A stretch of DNA of 20,133 nucleotides, from positions 1 through 20,133 of the forward strand of contig JACCSF010000384.1 of the NCBI GenBank assembly GCA_013813135.1, given 5' to 3'. Below are positions 1 to 7,478 of this stretch, one piece after another. The translations under genes were made by a program, and so were the position numbers. The notes beneath the pieces were generated by a model. The model was not told the DNA's origin, did not search any database, and saw only the letters and a list, made by a program, of their open reading frames with translations. Source of the stretch: Thermoleophilaceae bacterium (GTDB lineage Bacteria; Actinomycetota; Thermoleophilia; Solirubrobacterales; Thermoleophilaceae). Every line of letters begins with the position of its first letter. The stretch's first letter is position 1.

Positions 1-1
1 C

Positions 2-1303
2 CGGCGCATCGCCGGTGCGCTAGGGATCGGCTGGGCGCTGGACGCCTTCGAAGTGCAGATCATCGGCAGCGTGATCCCGTCGATCGCTGCGGACTTCGGG
101 CTCTCCAAGGCTCAGCAGATCGCCGTCTTCGTCGTCTGGTTCGTTGGCATCGGAATCGGCGCGACGCTGTTCGGTTACCTCGCCGACCGCGTCGGCCGCC
201 GCCGGTTGTTTGTCGCCACACTGGTGCTCTACTCGCTCGCGGCGATCGCAACCGCCGCCTCGCCTAACTACGGCGTCTTCATGTTCTTCCGTTTGCTCAC
301 CGGGCTCGGCGTGGGTGGTGAGTACTCGGCGGTCGCCTCCGCGATCTCCGAGTTCATGCCCGCCCGCGCTCGCGGCCGCACCAACGCGCTCGTGATGAAC
401 TTCTGGTCGATCGGCGGCATCGTCGCGGGGCTGGTGTCGATCCTGTTCGTCACCGCACTGCTGGGTGCACACGGCTGGCGCTACGCGCTCCTGTTCGGCG
501 CCGTCAGCGCCGCCTACGCGTTGTACGCGCGCCGCCTGATCCCGGAGTCGCCGCGCTGGCTCGCCTCGCAGGGCCGCCTCGACGAGGCCAACGCCGTCAT
601 CGAGCAGATCACCGGCCTCAAGCGCAAGCGGGCCGAGTACCTGCCCGAGGAGCTGAACACGAACGCCCGTGCGCAGCTCGGTGAGCTCTGGCGCGAGCAC
701 CGGGGCCGCCTCCTGTTCGGAATGGCTCTGGACTTCTCGGAGGCCGCTGCCTACTACGGCCTGTTCACGTTCATCTCTGTGTTCGTGCTCACCAACGGCG
801 TGGTCGAAGTGCCTTCTGGCACGGTGCCCTACTACTACGTGATCGCCAACCTCGGTGCGCTCGCCGGCGGCCTGCTCGTCGCGCGGGCGCTAGACGGCGC
901 CGGCCGGAAGCCGACCGTCTTCCTCTCCTACACAGCCGCATCGGCCTCGACGTTCCTCGTGGCCGGGGCCGCCACCACTGGATCGCCGGCCCTGACGCTG
1001 GCCGCGTTCACGATCGCCGTCTTGTTCGCTACGAGCGCGTGGGTCTCGGCCTACCCGACCTTCACCGAGCTGTTCCCCACGCACCTGCGCGCCACCGGCG
1101 TCGGCGCAAGCGTGGCTGTCGGACGCCTCGGCGCGATCCTTGGAGCGGTGGTGCTCACCGAGACCGCCACGAGCTTCGGACTCTGGAGCGCGTTCGCCAC
1201 GCTCGCCGGCTTCTGGGCCATCGGCGCGATCGCTGCCGCCATCTGGTGGCTGCGCGGGATCGAGGCGCGCGGCATGAGCCTCGAGGCGCTCGCCCGAGCA
1301 TGA
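2..1303 (+). CDS. MFS transporter (5' end outside window)
   Basis: A major facilitator superfamily permease of the inner membrane. The frame is open to the left edge of the window and is clearly coding before the first GTG at 53 (it reads GALGIGWALDAFE), so the gene starts outside and the visible part is 433 residues. Seen: the loop 2-3 signature FGYLADRVGRRR, the motif RLLTGLGVGGEYS in helix 4 and PESPRWL before the central loop, all typical of the sugar/metabolite:H+ symporter branch of MFS, followed by the second six-helix half. The acidic residues in the first helix (ALDAFE) fit proton-coupled transport. The substrate cannot be told from sequence. Its stop overlaps the start of the next gene (ATGA), so the two are probably translated together. 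Confidence 0.9.
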   Translation, partial: RRIAGALGIGWALDAFEVQIIGSVIPSIAADFGLSKAQQIAVFVVWFVGIGIGATLFGYLADRVGRRRLFVATLVLYSLAAIATAASPNYGVFMFFRLLTGLGVGGEYSAVASAISEFMPARARGRTNALVMNFWSIGGIVAGLVSILFVTALLGAHGWRYALLFGAVSAAYALYARRLIPESPRWLASQGRLDEANAVIEQITGLKRKRAEYLPEELNTNARAQLGELWREHRGRLLFGMALDFSEAAAYYGLFTFISVFVLTNGVVEVPSGTVPYYYVIANLGALAGGLLVARALDGAGRKPTVFLSYTAASASTFLVAGAATTGSPALTLAAFTIAVLFATSAWVSAYPTFTELFPTHLRATGVGASVAVGRLGAILGAVVLTETATSFGLWSAFATLAGFWAIGAIAAAIWWLRGIEARGMSLEALARA

Positions 1304-1923
1304 CCTCCGACATCGAGCACCTCGTCACCGCCTCCGGCATCGCCGCACCGATCGCGTTCGTGGCGATCTACGCGCTGCTCACCGTTGCGCTCGTGCCTGG
1401 CAGCGCGCCGTCGGTGGTCGCTGGCGCGCTGTTCGGCGCCGCTTGGGGCTCACTGCTGGTCTTGCTCGGTGCCACGCTGGGCGCGAGCGGGGCGTACCTA
1501 ATCGCGCGCCGCCTCGGCCGGGCGCCGTTGCGCGCCCGCGCCGGGGCGCGCTTCGCCGGAATCGACGAATGGGTCGCCCGCCGCGCGTTCCTCACCGTCC
1601 TCTACGTCCGGCTGATCCCGATCTTCCCGTTCAGCGCCGTCAACTACGCCTTCGGTCTCACCAGTGTCGAGCCGCGCCCCTACATCACCGCTACCGCGCT
1701 GGGGATACTCCCCGGCACCGTTGCGTTGGTCGCACTCGGCAGCTCGCTGCGCGACCCCAGCTCGGCGAGCTTCCTGCTTGCAGCGGGGGCAATCGCGGGG
1801 CTGGCGCTGATCGGATCACTCGTCGCCCGCCGCCTCCGACCGCCCGCTCCCTTCACAGACGACGGGCCAAAACGCACAGCGACGGATAGCCGCGCACATT
1901 CCAGCGAGCTTCCATCACCGTGA
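1300..1923 (+). CDS. TVP38/TMEM64 (DedA/VTT-type) membrane protein
   Basis: A 207-residue polytopic membrane protein of the VTT/SNARE-associated superfamily, whose members act in membrane lipid or small-molecule transfer. Visible features: hydrophobic N-terminal helix, the re-entrant stretch PGSAPSVVAGALFGAAWGS, and the family hallmark VLYVRLIPIFPFSAVNYAFGL followed by YITATALGILPGT. These G/P-rich blocks match the conserved VTT core. The ATG at 1300 overlaps the upstream transporter stop by 4 nt, which fixes the start. The last 70 nt overlap the 3' end of the convergent methyltransferase gene, so the basic, hydrophilic C-terminal tail is encoded by DNA read on both strands. The physiological role is unknown; pairing with the MFS gene suggests a shared membrane or transport function. 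Confidence 0.85.
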   Translation: MTSDIEHLVTASGIAAPIAFVAIYALLTVALVPGSAPSVVAGALFGAAWGSLLVLLGATLGASGAYLIARRLGRAPLRARAGARFAGIDEWVARRAFLTVLYVRLIPIFPFSAVNYAFGLTSVEPRPYITATALGILPGTVALVALGSSLRDPSSASFLLAAGAIAGLALIGSLVARRLRPPAPFTDDGPKRTATDSRAHSSELPSP

Positions 1924-2485
1924 ACCCCTCCGGGGGCAGAGCCACGCGAGGGTCCAACGCGCGCAAGCCCCCGTAGCGATCCGGCCGGCGCGCGGCGAGC
2001 TGATCGAACACGCGTGCCAGCCGCCGCGCCAGACCGGCGTCCGGTATCGCGGGAGTCACGGTGACCAGTCGCCCGCCTGGCCGCAGCACGCGCCGCAGCT
2101 CAGCGAGCACCAGCGCCCGGTCGGCATCCGCGACGACTTGGAGCAGGTACGACGCGCTGGCGACGTCGAACTCCGCGTCCGCGAAGGGCAGCGCGCGGGC
2201 GTCGGCGACCTGCACGGACCAACAGGCTGGCAGCGCACCTACGCGCGCGAGCATCGCCGGCGAGGTGTCGACGCCGATCGCCTCGCGCGGGCGGGCGGGA
2301 CGGCTTGCCAGTTGGCGCAAGACCTCGCCGGTTCCGGTGCCGACGTCGAGCGTCCGCTCGTCGGCGGTCGCCGCCAGCAGGTCGAGCGCGGTCCCCACGG
2401 CGCACCGCTCCAGCCAGAGCTGACGATCGTAACGGCCACTCAGCCGTTCCCATGCGTCGGTGGTAACGCCGTCACTCACGGGCAC
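1853..2485 (-). CDS. class I SAM-dependent methyltransferase
   Basis: A 210-residue Rossmann-fold methyltransferase of the Methyltransf_11 type. Motif I is TLDVGTGTGEVLRQL (about residues 44-58), followed by an acidic strand end (IGVDTSPAM), the motif ADARALPFADAEFDVASA, and a post-core block LRRVLRPGGRLVTVTP. This layout fits UbiE-like small-molecule methyltransferases; the substrate is not visible. The start is GTG at 2485, with a second GTG two codons later also possible. It lies 14 nt downstream of the molybdoenzyme gene on the same strand, so it is probably the last gene of that operon. Its 3' end overlaps the convergent VTT gene by 71 nt. Confidence 0.85.
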   Translation of the reverse strand: MPVSDGVTTDAWERLSGRYDRQLWLERCAVGTALDLLAATADERTLDVGTGTGEVLRQLASRPARPREAIGVDTSPAMLARVGALPACWSVQVADARALPFADAEFDVASASYLLQVVADADRALVLAELRRVLRPGGRLVTVTPAIPDAGLARRLARVFDQLAARRPDRYGGLRALDPRVALPPEGFTVMEARWNVRGYPSLCVLARRL

Positions 2486-2499
2486 TCACTTGAATCGCC

Positions 2500-3993
2500 T
2501 TATCGCGTGACCGCGACGTCGACGCGGTGATAGCCCGATGCACCCGCGGGATGCGGCGATCGCCGCCGAGCGTCCTGCGTCGCGCCGGTCCCGTCGGTGG
2601 CGCGACACACCACCACGTAAGCGCCAGGGCGCGGCGGCGTCCAGCGGTACGCCCATCTTGTCCATGCCCACCGCGACAAGGGCGGTTGGAGCTGGGCTCG
2701 ATTCCAGCTGCGGCCGCCGTCGGTCGAGACGTCGACGCCTGTGATTCCGCGGATGCCGGCCCAGGCGACGCCGGCGACCCACGTGGGCTCGCCGGTACGG
2801 GCGCGGCTGGGGGTGTCGATGCGCGACTGCGTGCGGACGACGGCGGATGCAGACCAGCCCTGCTGCGCCCAGTAGCCGCGATAGGGACGGTCGACGAGCT
2901 CGATGGACGTCACCCACTTCGGGTTGAGCATGCCGTAGAGCGCAGGAAGGCGCAGGCGGCAGGGAAAACCGTGCTCGCGGCTGAGCGCCTGCCCGTTCTG
3001 CGCGATCGCAAGCTGCGCGCTCGGGTGCATCGCGGTCGTCAAGGGGATGCCGGCGGAGTAGCCGTCGGCACACCGGACCACTAGAGACGTGGCGTCCGCC
3101 CGCGGGCGGACGCGCCTGAGCACGTCCGCAAGCCGCGGACCCTCCCAGCGCGAGCAGCCGACGAGCGGCCCGCCGACACGGTTTGAGATACACGTCACCA
3201 CGGAGATCTCGTCGACGACCGCGAACTCGCGCTGGAGCTCGAGGAACCCGACGTCGAGCGGCTCGTCGACGAGGCCGTCGACGCGCAGCCGCCAGGACGG
3301 GCCGTCGACGACCGGATCGTTGATGTCGATGTCGACGACGTAATGGTCCGCGGCGCTGGTGAGCTCACCCGTCAGGCCCGAGACATGCGGGAACGGCCCG
3401 CGCGCAGGCGCGGCGGCCCGAGGCAGCGCTCCGGTCTGCAGCCGTCGCGGCTTTCCGATCACGCTCCCGATCACTCGACTGAGCGGGTCCGCAGCGACGA
3501 GCGCGCCGACGGTGACGGTGCCGATGGCGACGATGACCTGCCGTCTGGCCGGGTCCGCTTGGCGCGGCTCTGGTCTTCGTCGTAGCGCCGACAGCGCAGC
3601 GCCGTAGGCGCCGCCGGCGACCGCCGCCGCCATCAGCGCCCCCTGCAGCGAGTGCTCCACCGGCGTGGCCAGGCCGCCCGCGAAGACGATCATGCTCCAG
3701 GCCAGCGCGGCGCGCGCCGAGGACCGCAGCTGTACGGCGACCACGCCGCCAGCGAGCACGAAGAACGCCACCACACCACCCGTCAGCAGCTGCTGCGCGG
3801 CGTGCTGCAGGCGGTCGATCGCAGCCGTGGCGACCTCGCCGGGCGTCACCCGGATCAGGCGGTCTGCGAGCGCGGTGGGCGCGAAGGGAATCCGGGGCGA
3901 GCCGCGGTGCGCCACCCAGCCGAGCGCGAGCGCGGGTGCGGTGGCGAGCGCCCCGCCGAGAAGCGCAGACCACCGCGCCCGCCGCTCGGTCAC
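2500..3993 (-). CDS. membrane-anchored sulfite-oxidase-family molybdopterin oxidoreductase
   Basis: A 497-residue protein with an N-terminal membrane region (hydrophobic segments near 8-27, 70-89, 93-110, 118-136 and 152-169) followed by a molybdopterin domain from about 200 to 380 and a C-terminal Mo-co dimerisation (Ig-like) domain to 497. Seen: the molybdenum-ligand cysteine in VVTCISN (Cys268), the conserved SRWEGPRLADVL block, GFPCRLRLP and YGMLNPKWV (typical of SUOX/nitrate reductase), and VDVSTDGGRSW in the dimerisation domain. The family oxidises sulfite or related oxyanions, or reduces S-oxides; the actual substrate is open. The catalytic domain is probably on the outer face, but I do not see a classical twin-arginine signal. 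It starts with GTG overlapping the cupredoxin stop (GTGA), which suggests the copper protein is its electron partner. Confidence 0.88.
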   Translation of the reverse strand: MTERRARWSALLGGALATAPALALGWVAHRGSPRIPFAPTALADRLIRVTPGEVATAAIDRLQHAAQQLLTGGVVAFFVLAGGVVAVQLRSSARAALAWSMIVFAGGLATPVEHSLQGALMAAAVAGGAYGAALSALRRRPEPRQADPARRQVIVAIGTVTVGALVAADPLSRVIGSVIGKPRRLQTGALPRAAAPARGPFPHVSGLTGELTSAADHYVVDIDINDPVVDGPSWRLRVDGLVDEPLDVGFLELQREFAVVDEISVVTCISNRVGGPLVGCSRWEGPRLADVLRRVRPRADATSLVVRCADGYSAGIPLTTAMHPSAQLAIAQNGQALSREHGFPCRLRLPALYGMLNPKWVTSIELVDRPYRGYWAQQGWSASAVVRTQSRIDTPSRARTGEPTWVAGVAWAGIRGITGVDVSTDGGRSWNRAQLQPPLSRWAWTRWAYRWTPPRPGAYVVVCRATDGTGATQDARRRSPHPAGASGYHRVDVAVTR

Positions 3994-4400
3994 TTGACCG
4001 TGAGCGTGCCCTGCATGCCGGCCTCGCGATGGCCCGGCACCGAGCAGTAGAACGTGTAGGTACCGGGCTTGAGGTCGGCGCTCACCCTCGACGTGCCGCC
4101 CTGACCGACGACCTCGCCGTGCTTGTCGACACCGCTGCCCTCGATCGAGACGTCGTGGGAAAGCGGTGCGGGGTTCGCCATGACGATGGTGACTGAGCCC
4201 GCCTTGGCTTCGAGCCCCTTCTTGTCGTAGCGCAGCTCCCCGTCCGGATCGGCTCTGAGGCTCAGCCTCGCTCCCGCACCGCCCGCAGGGGCCGAGCTCG
4301 ATGTGTTCGTACCACCATCGTCATCATCCCCGCCGCCACAGCCTGCGACCGCGAGCGCCGCGACGGCGGTCCCGGCCATCAGCACGCGCCTAGCCGACAT
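3990..4400 (-). CDS. cupredoxin (blue copper) lipoprotein
   Basis: A 136-residue secreted lipoprotein. A signal peptide ends in the lipobox AVAGC (Cys21), followed by a G/D/S-rich linker and a plastocyanin/azurin-like cupredoxin domain (about 45-136). The four type-1 copper ligands can be placed: His82 (PLSHDV), Cys119 (FYCSVPGH), His124 and Met129 (GMQG). Such proteins carry single electrons outside the membrane. The gene overlaps the upstream lipoprotein by 11 nt and the downstream molybdoenzyme by 4 nt, so a three-protein extracytoplasmic electron-transfer set is likely. I am confident of the fold and copper site; the pairing with the molybdoenzyme is inferred from gene order. Confidence 0.92.
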   Translation of the reverse strand: MSARRVLMAGTAVAALAVAGCGGGDDDDGGTNTSSSAPAGGAGARLSLRADPDGELRYDKKGLEAKAGSVTIVMANPAPLSHDVSIEGSGVDKHGEVVGQGGTSRVSADLKPGTYTFYCSVPGHREAGMQGTLTVK

Positions 4401-5220
4401 CGAGCTTCACCGACGCCTGGGCCTTCGGGGTCGGGGCGTGCTGGTTGTCCTCGAGGATCGCGAAGAACGTGTGCGGCCCCGGCTCGATGCCCGCCAGCGA
4501 GACGTGGAAGGTGCGCTGGCAGCTCATGCCGAGCATCGTGGCCATGCCCATCATGCCCTTGGTCGTCGAGTCGACGTTGGCGTGCCAGTGGCCGTAGCCC
4601 GCAACGTCTTTCTTGCCGTACAGGTCGCAGGAGAACTCGAAGTTCTTTGGCTGTACTGTCAGATCGAAGTCGCCGCGAACCGTGCTGCCGGGCTTGGGCG
4701 AGACGATCCGGATCGAGGGCGTACCCTTCTCCTCGCCGGTGATCTCCGGCAGGGGCTTGGCGGGCTGGTAGGTGAAGCTGACCTTCTTCTCCGCCTTGAG
4801 GTCGTCTGTGTGCTGGTTGTCGGCCGGAATGAACTGGAGCGTGTGCTTGCCCGGAGCGACGTTCTGCAGACTGACCTGGTCGCGATCGGAGCAGAACATG
4901 TCGATCAGGGCTCCGTCCAACTCGACGTGGTAGTGGCCGACCCCGTCGCGGTGCGCCGTTCCGGCGAAGCGGCAGTCGACCTTGAAGTTCGACAGCCGCA
5001 CGTCAAAGGGCACCGCGTCACCGGTCACGACCTTGCCTGCCGGCGGCGAGGCGACCGAGACGGACGCCCCCGTGTCGACGGTCATGTGAGACTCGCCGCC
5101 CGCCGGCTTGGCCGGGACCGCCGACTTCGAGGCATTCCCGCCGTCGTCGTCGGACCCGCAGCCGGCCGCGATCAGGGCGGCGCTGGCGAGCGGCAGAGCC
5201 AGATAGCGCTTCGAGAGCAT
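4390..5220 (-). CDS. lipoprotein with two tandem Cys/HxH repeats
   Basis: A 276-residue lipoprotein (lipobox IAAGC, Cys21, then an acidic linker) made of two homologous domains, about 53-151 and 168-276. Both carry the same pattern: Cys, 13 residues on His-x-His inside G-x-G-H-[YW]-H, a second Cys, 16 residues on the His of PGxHT, and 11 residues on the His of DNQH. In repeat 1 these are C83, H96/H98, C110, H126, H137; in repeat 2, C198, H211/H213, C234, H250, H261. Repeat 2 has an extra Met-rich loop (MMGMATMLGM) before its second Cys. The GHYH, PGxHT and DNQH blocks resemble DUF4399-like domains. Metal (copper?) binding or a disulfide is inferred. It is the first gene of the cupredoxin/molybdoenzyme operon, with a consensus ribosome-binding site. 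Confidence 0.8.
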   Translation of the reverse strand: MLSKRYLALPLASAALIAAGCGSDDDGGNASKSAVPAKPAGGESHMTVDTGASVSVASPPAGKVVTGDAVPFDVRLSNFKVDCRFAGTAHRDGVGHYHVELDGALIDMFCSDRDQVSLQNVAPGKHTLQFIPADNQHTDDLKAEKKVSFTYQPAKPLPEITGEEKGTPSIRIVSPKPGSTVRGDFDLTVQPKNFEFSCDLYGKKDVAGYGHWHANVDSTTKGMMGMATMLGMSCQRTFHVSLAGIEPGPHTFFAILEDNQHAPTPKAQASVKLDVG

Positions 5221-5225
5221 GCATT

Positions 5226-5231
5226 CCTCCT
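5226..5231 (-). promoter_or_regulatory. consensus ribosome-binding site (AGGAGG)
   Basis: On the minus strand AGGAGG sits 5 nt before the ATG at 5220. It is the best Shine-Dalgarno sequence I noticed in the window and fixes the start of the first gene of the lipoprotein/cupredoxin/molybdoenzyme operon. Confidence 0.75.
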
Positions 5232-5656
5232 GGGGTCGGCGCCGGCGCTAGCGGACGACGCAGCGGGGAAATCTCGGGACCTTCCTTCGTATGACCTCCT
5301 AGCCGGGACGACGGTTCAACGACAAGCGCGAGACAAGAGGTCCCAGCGCGCCAACCTCCAAGCGGGGGCGCAGCGAGCTCCGGCGTGGACTCCAGGGCGG
5401 AGGCAGAAGCCCCCCGTGGAAGCGTCAGCTATCTCGCGCGGAGTACGAGGCCGACCAGCGACTGGCTGCCGTTCTGAAGGGTGCCAGCCGACCCATCAAG
5501 CACGTAGGCGAGGTGGCTTCCGGGGTTGAACTCGGTGAGCGTCTCGCGAAGCGCGCTCGCGGTCGCAGTGGCACAGGTAGCGGAGCGGCGAATCCTTTCC
5601 GGCCATGGCATGTCAGAGGGATGCAACGCGATATACCCGACCAACGACGTGCAGCC

Positions 5657-5660
5657 GGAG
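5657..5660 (+). promoter_or_regulatory. ribosome-binding site deciding the oxidoreductase start
   Basis: GGAG lies 6 nt before the ATG at 5667. It supports that start over in-frame upstream starts, whose extra 47 residues have no counterpart in the family; the FAD-binding strand begins only five residues after this Met. Confidence 0.65.
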
Positions 5661-5666
5661 AAGACA

Positions 5667-7103
5667 ATGAAACGCGTGTTCGACGTAGTTGTAATCGGCG
5701 CCGGCCCGGCCGGCGAGATCGCCGGCGGCCGCCTCGCCGAACGGGGTGGCAAGCGGGTCGCCATCGTCGAGAGCCATCTTGTCGGTGGCGAGTGCTCGTT
5801 CTATGCCTGCATGCCCTCGAAGGCGCTGCTCCGTCCCCAGGAAGTGCTCGCGGAGGCGACCCGCGTGCCGGGCGCCGCGGAGGCCGTCAGCGTTCGAGTG
5901 GATGCCGCCGCCGCGCTGCGCCGTCGCGATCGGATCGTCAACGATCTCGACGATGCGAACCAGCTGCCGTGGCTCGAGGCACGCAACCTCGAGCTGGTGC
6001 GCGGCCACGGCCGCCTCGACGGCGAGCGCCGCGTACGCGTGGCTGACGACCTGCTGATCGCGCGCGAGGCAGTGGTGATCGCTGTCGGCAGCGGCGCGGC
6101 CACGCCGAGGGTTCCCGGGCTCGCGGAGGCGGGGGCCTGGTCCAACCGGGAGATCACCACCACCAACGAGATCCCCAACTCGCTGATCGTGCTGGGCGGC
6201 GGCGTGGTGGGAGTGGAGATGGCGCAAGCCTGGCGCTCGCTCGGCTCGGAGGTCACCGTCATCGAGGCCATGCAGCGCCTACTGCCTCGGGAGGGGCCGT
6301 TCGCCGGCGCCGAGCTCGAGGAGGCCTTCGAGGTGCACGGCATCGACGTTCGCACCGGTGTCGAGGCGGCCCGCGTCACCCGCCGGGACTCGTCTATCAC
6401 CGTCGAGCTCGAGGGCGGCGTGCGGATCGCCGGCGAGCGCCTGCTCGTCGCCGTCGGGCGCAAGCCGCTCCCCACTGACCTCGGCCTGGAGACGATCGGG
6501 CTCGAGCCCGGGAGCTATCTCGAGGTCGACGAGCGCCTGCGCGTGCGAGGGCTCGACTGGCTCTACGCCGTCGGGGACGTCAACGGCCGCTCGCTGCTCA
6601 CCCACAGCGGCAAGTACCAGGCCCGCCTTGCCGCGGATCACATCCTGGGTGAAGAGGTCCGGGCGCGCGGGGACGGGGCGGGCGCGCCGCGGGTGGTCTT
6701 CACTGACCCCGGGGTGGCGGCCGTCGGCCACACGCTGGCGTCCGCCGACGCGGCCGGCATCGCCGCCGAGGCCATCGACCTGGCCACGGGCGGGACGGCC
6801 GGCGCGAGCTTCCACGGCCGCGGCGCCCGCGGCACCACCCGTTTCGTGGTCGACCTCGAGCGCGAGCTGCTGATCGGGGCCACCTTCGTCGGCCCCGAGG
6901 TCGCCGACCTCCTCCAGGCGGCGACCGTGGCAGTGGTCGGCCGCGTGCCGCTCCAGACGCTCGCGCACGCTATCGCCCCCTTCCCCGCCCGCAGCGAGCT
7001 ATGGCTGAAGTTCATCGAGGCCTACGAGCGGCGGCGCGACCAACACGGGCTGGCCGGCTCCCTGCACACCGACCTGAGCGGCCCCGTCGCGGTGGCGGCC
7101 TGA
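5667..7103 (+). CDS. FAD-dependent pyridine nucleotide-disulfide oxidoreductase
   Basis: A 478-residue flavoprotein of the dihydrolipoamide dehydrogenase/mercuric reductase superfamily. Order: FAD motif GAGPAGEIAGG (11-21), redox-active pair GGECSFYACMPSK (Cys43 and Cys48), NAD(P)-binding GGGVVGVEMAQAW with a following Glu (VTVIE), second FAD motif LYAVGDVNGRS, and a C-terminal dimerisation domain. The Cys-x4-Cys spacing is that of the family. The His-Pro-x-x-Ser-Glu motif that supplies the acid/base His reads Phe-Pro-Ala-Arg-Ser-Glu here (Phe439), so lipoamide dehydrogenase activity is doubtful; it may be a quinone, thiol or metal reductase-like member. No 2-oxoacid dehydrogenase genes are nearby. 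The DUF427 gene follows after 7 nt, so the two are probably cotranscribed. Confidence 0.9.
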   Translation: MKRVFDVVVIGAGPAGEIAGGRLAERGGKRVAIVESHLVGGECSFYACMPSKALLRPQEVLAEATRVPGAAEAVSVRVDAAAALRRRDRIVNDLDDANQLPWLEARNLELVRGHGRLDGERRVRVADDLLIAREAVVIAVGSGAATPRVPGLAEAGAWSNREITTTNEIPNSLIVLGGGVVGVEMAQAWRSLGSEVTVIEAMQRLLPREGPFAGAELEEAFEVHGIDVRTGVEAARVTRRDSSITVELEGGVRIAGERLLVAVGRKPLPTDLGLETIGLEPGSYLEVDERLRVRGLDWLYAVGDVNGRSLLTHSGKYQARLAADHILGEEVRARGDGAGAPRVVFTDPGVAAVGHTLASADAAGIAAEAIDLATGGTAGASFHGRGARGTTRFVVDLERELLIGATFVGPEVADLLQAATVAVVGRVPLQTLAHAIAPFPARSELWLKFIEAYERRRDQHGLAGSLHTDLSGPVAVAA

Positions 7104-7110
7104 GGCGACG

Positions 7111-7392
7111 ATGCGCGCGATCTGGAACGGCGTCACCATCGCCGACAGCGACGACACGATCCTGCTCGAGGGCCACCACTACTTCCCGCCCGAGAGCGTC
7201 GACTGGAACCACGTGTCGGCCACCCGGATGCGCTCGGTCTGTCCCTGGAAGGGCATCGCGCGCTACTACACGCTCACGGCAAGTGGACAGGAGAGCCGCC
7301 ACGCGGCCTGGGCCTACCCCCACCCGTTTCCGTGGATCAGGAAGATCCGCGACCACGTGGCCTTCTGGGGCGGCGTCGACGTCCGGCCCTGA
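7111..7392 (+). CDS. DUF427 domain-containing protein
   Basis: A 93-residue protein that is essentially one DUF427 domain. The family signature is visible in order: AIWNGVTIADSDDT, a strand with EGHHYFPPESV, the CPWKGIARYY block, and AAWAYPHPF followed by IRDHVAFW near the C-terminus. DUF427 is a small beta-rich fold of unknown biochemical role, common in actinobacteria and often beside oxidoreductases. The gene starts 7 nt after the flavoprotein stop. A short GC-rich inverted repeat (7393-7406) immediately follows its stop. Confidence 0.9.
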   Translation: MRAIWNGVTIADSDDTILLEGHHYFPPESVDWNHVSATRMRSVCPWKGIARYYTLTASGQESRHAAWAYPHPFPWIRKIRDHVAFWGGVDVRP

Positions 7393-7406
7393 GCCCGGTG
7401 CCGGGC
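7393..7406 (+). terminator. short GC hairpin after the DUF427 gene (possible terminator)
   Basis: GCCCGG-TG-CCGGGC begins one base after the DUF427 stop, in the gap between convergent genes. The loop is very tight and there is no T-tract, so a role in termination is only possible; a 6-bp GC arm can arise by chance in such DNA. Confidence 0.25.
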
Positions 7407-7478
7407 GAAGGCCGCGACTGCCCACGACGGTCCCTGCGGCTGCCTATCGGCGGCGGCTCGTTGGTGAGTCGCGACCTG

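Larger units (their letters stand above)
5221..5666. other. divergent intergenic region without a convincing gene
   Basis: About 446 nt between the divergent lipoprotein operon (-) and the FAD oxidoreductase (+). It must hold both promoters, but I could not place -10/-35 boxes with confidence. A minus-strand frame from ATG at 5611 to 5429 (60 codons, ending LVGLVLRAR) has fairly coding-like third positions in its second half, but lacks a Shine-Dalgarno sequence and matches no family I know. Confidence 0.5.

Noticed and set aside
5429..5611. 60-codon minus-strand frame in the divergent intergenic region
   Set aside because: Some coding-like third positions, but no ribosome-binding site and no recognisable family; mentioned only in the intergenic entry.
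5667..7103. Calling the flavoprotein a dihydrolipoamide dehydrogenase (lpd)
   Set aside because: The catalytic His-Pro motif reads Phe-Pro and there are no 2-oxoacid dehydrogenase genes nearby, so only the superfamily is supported.
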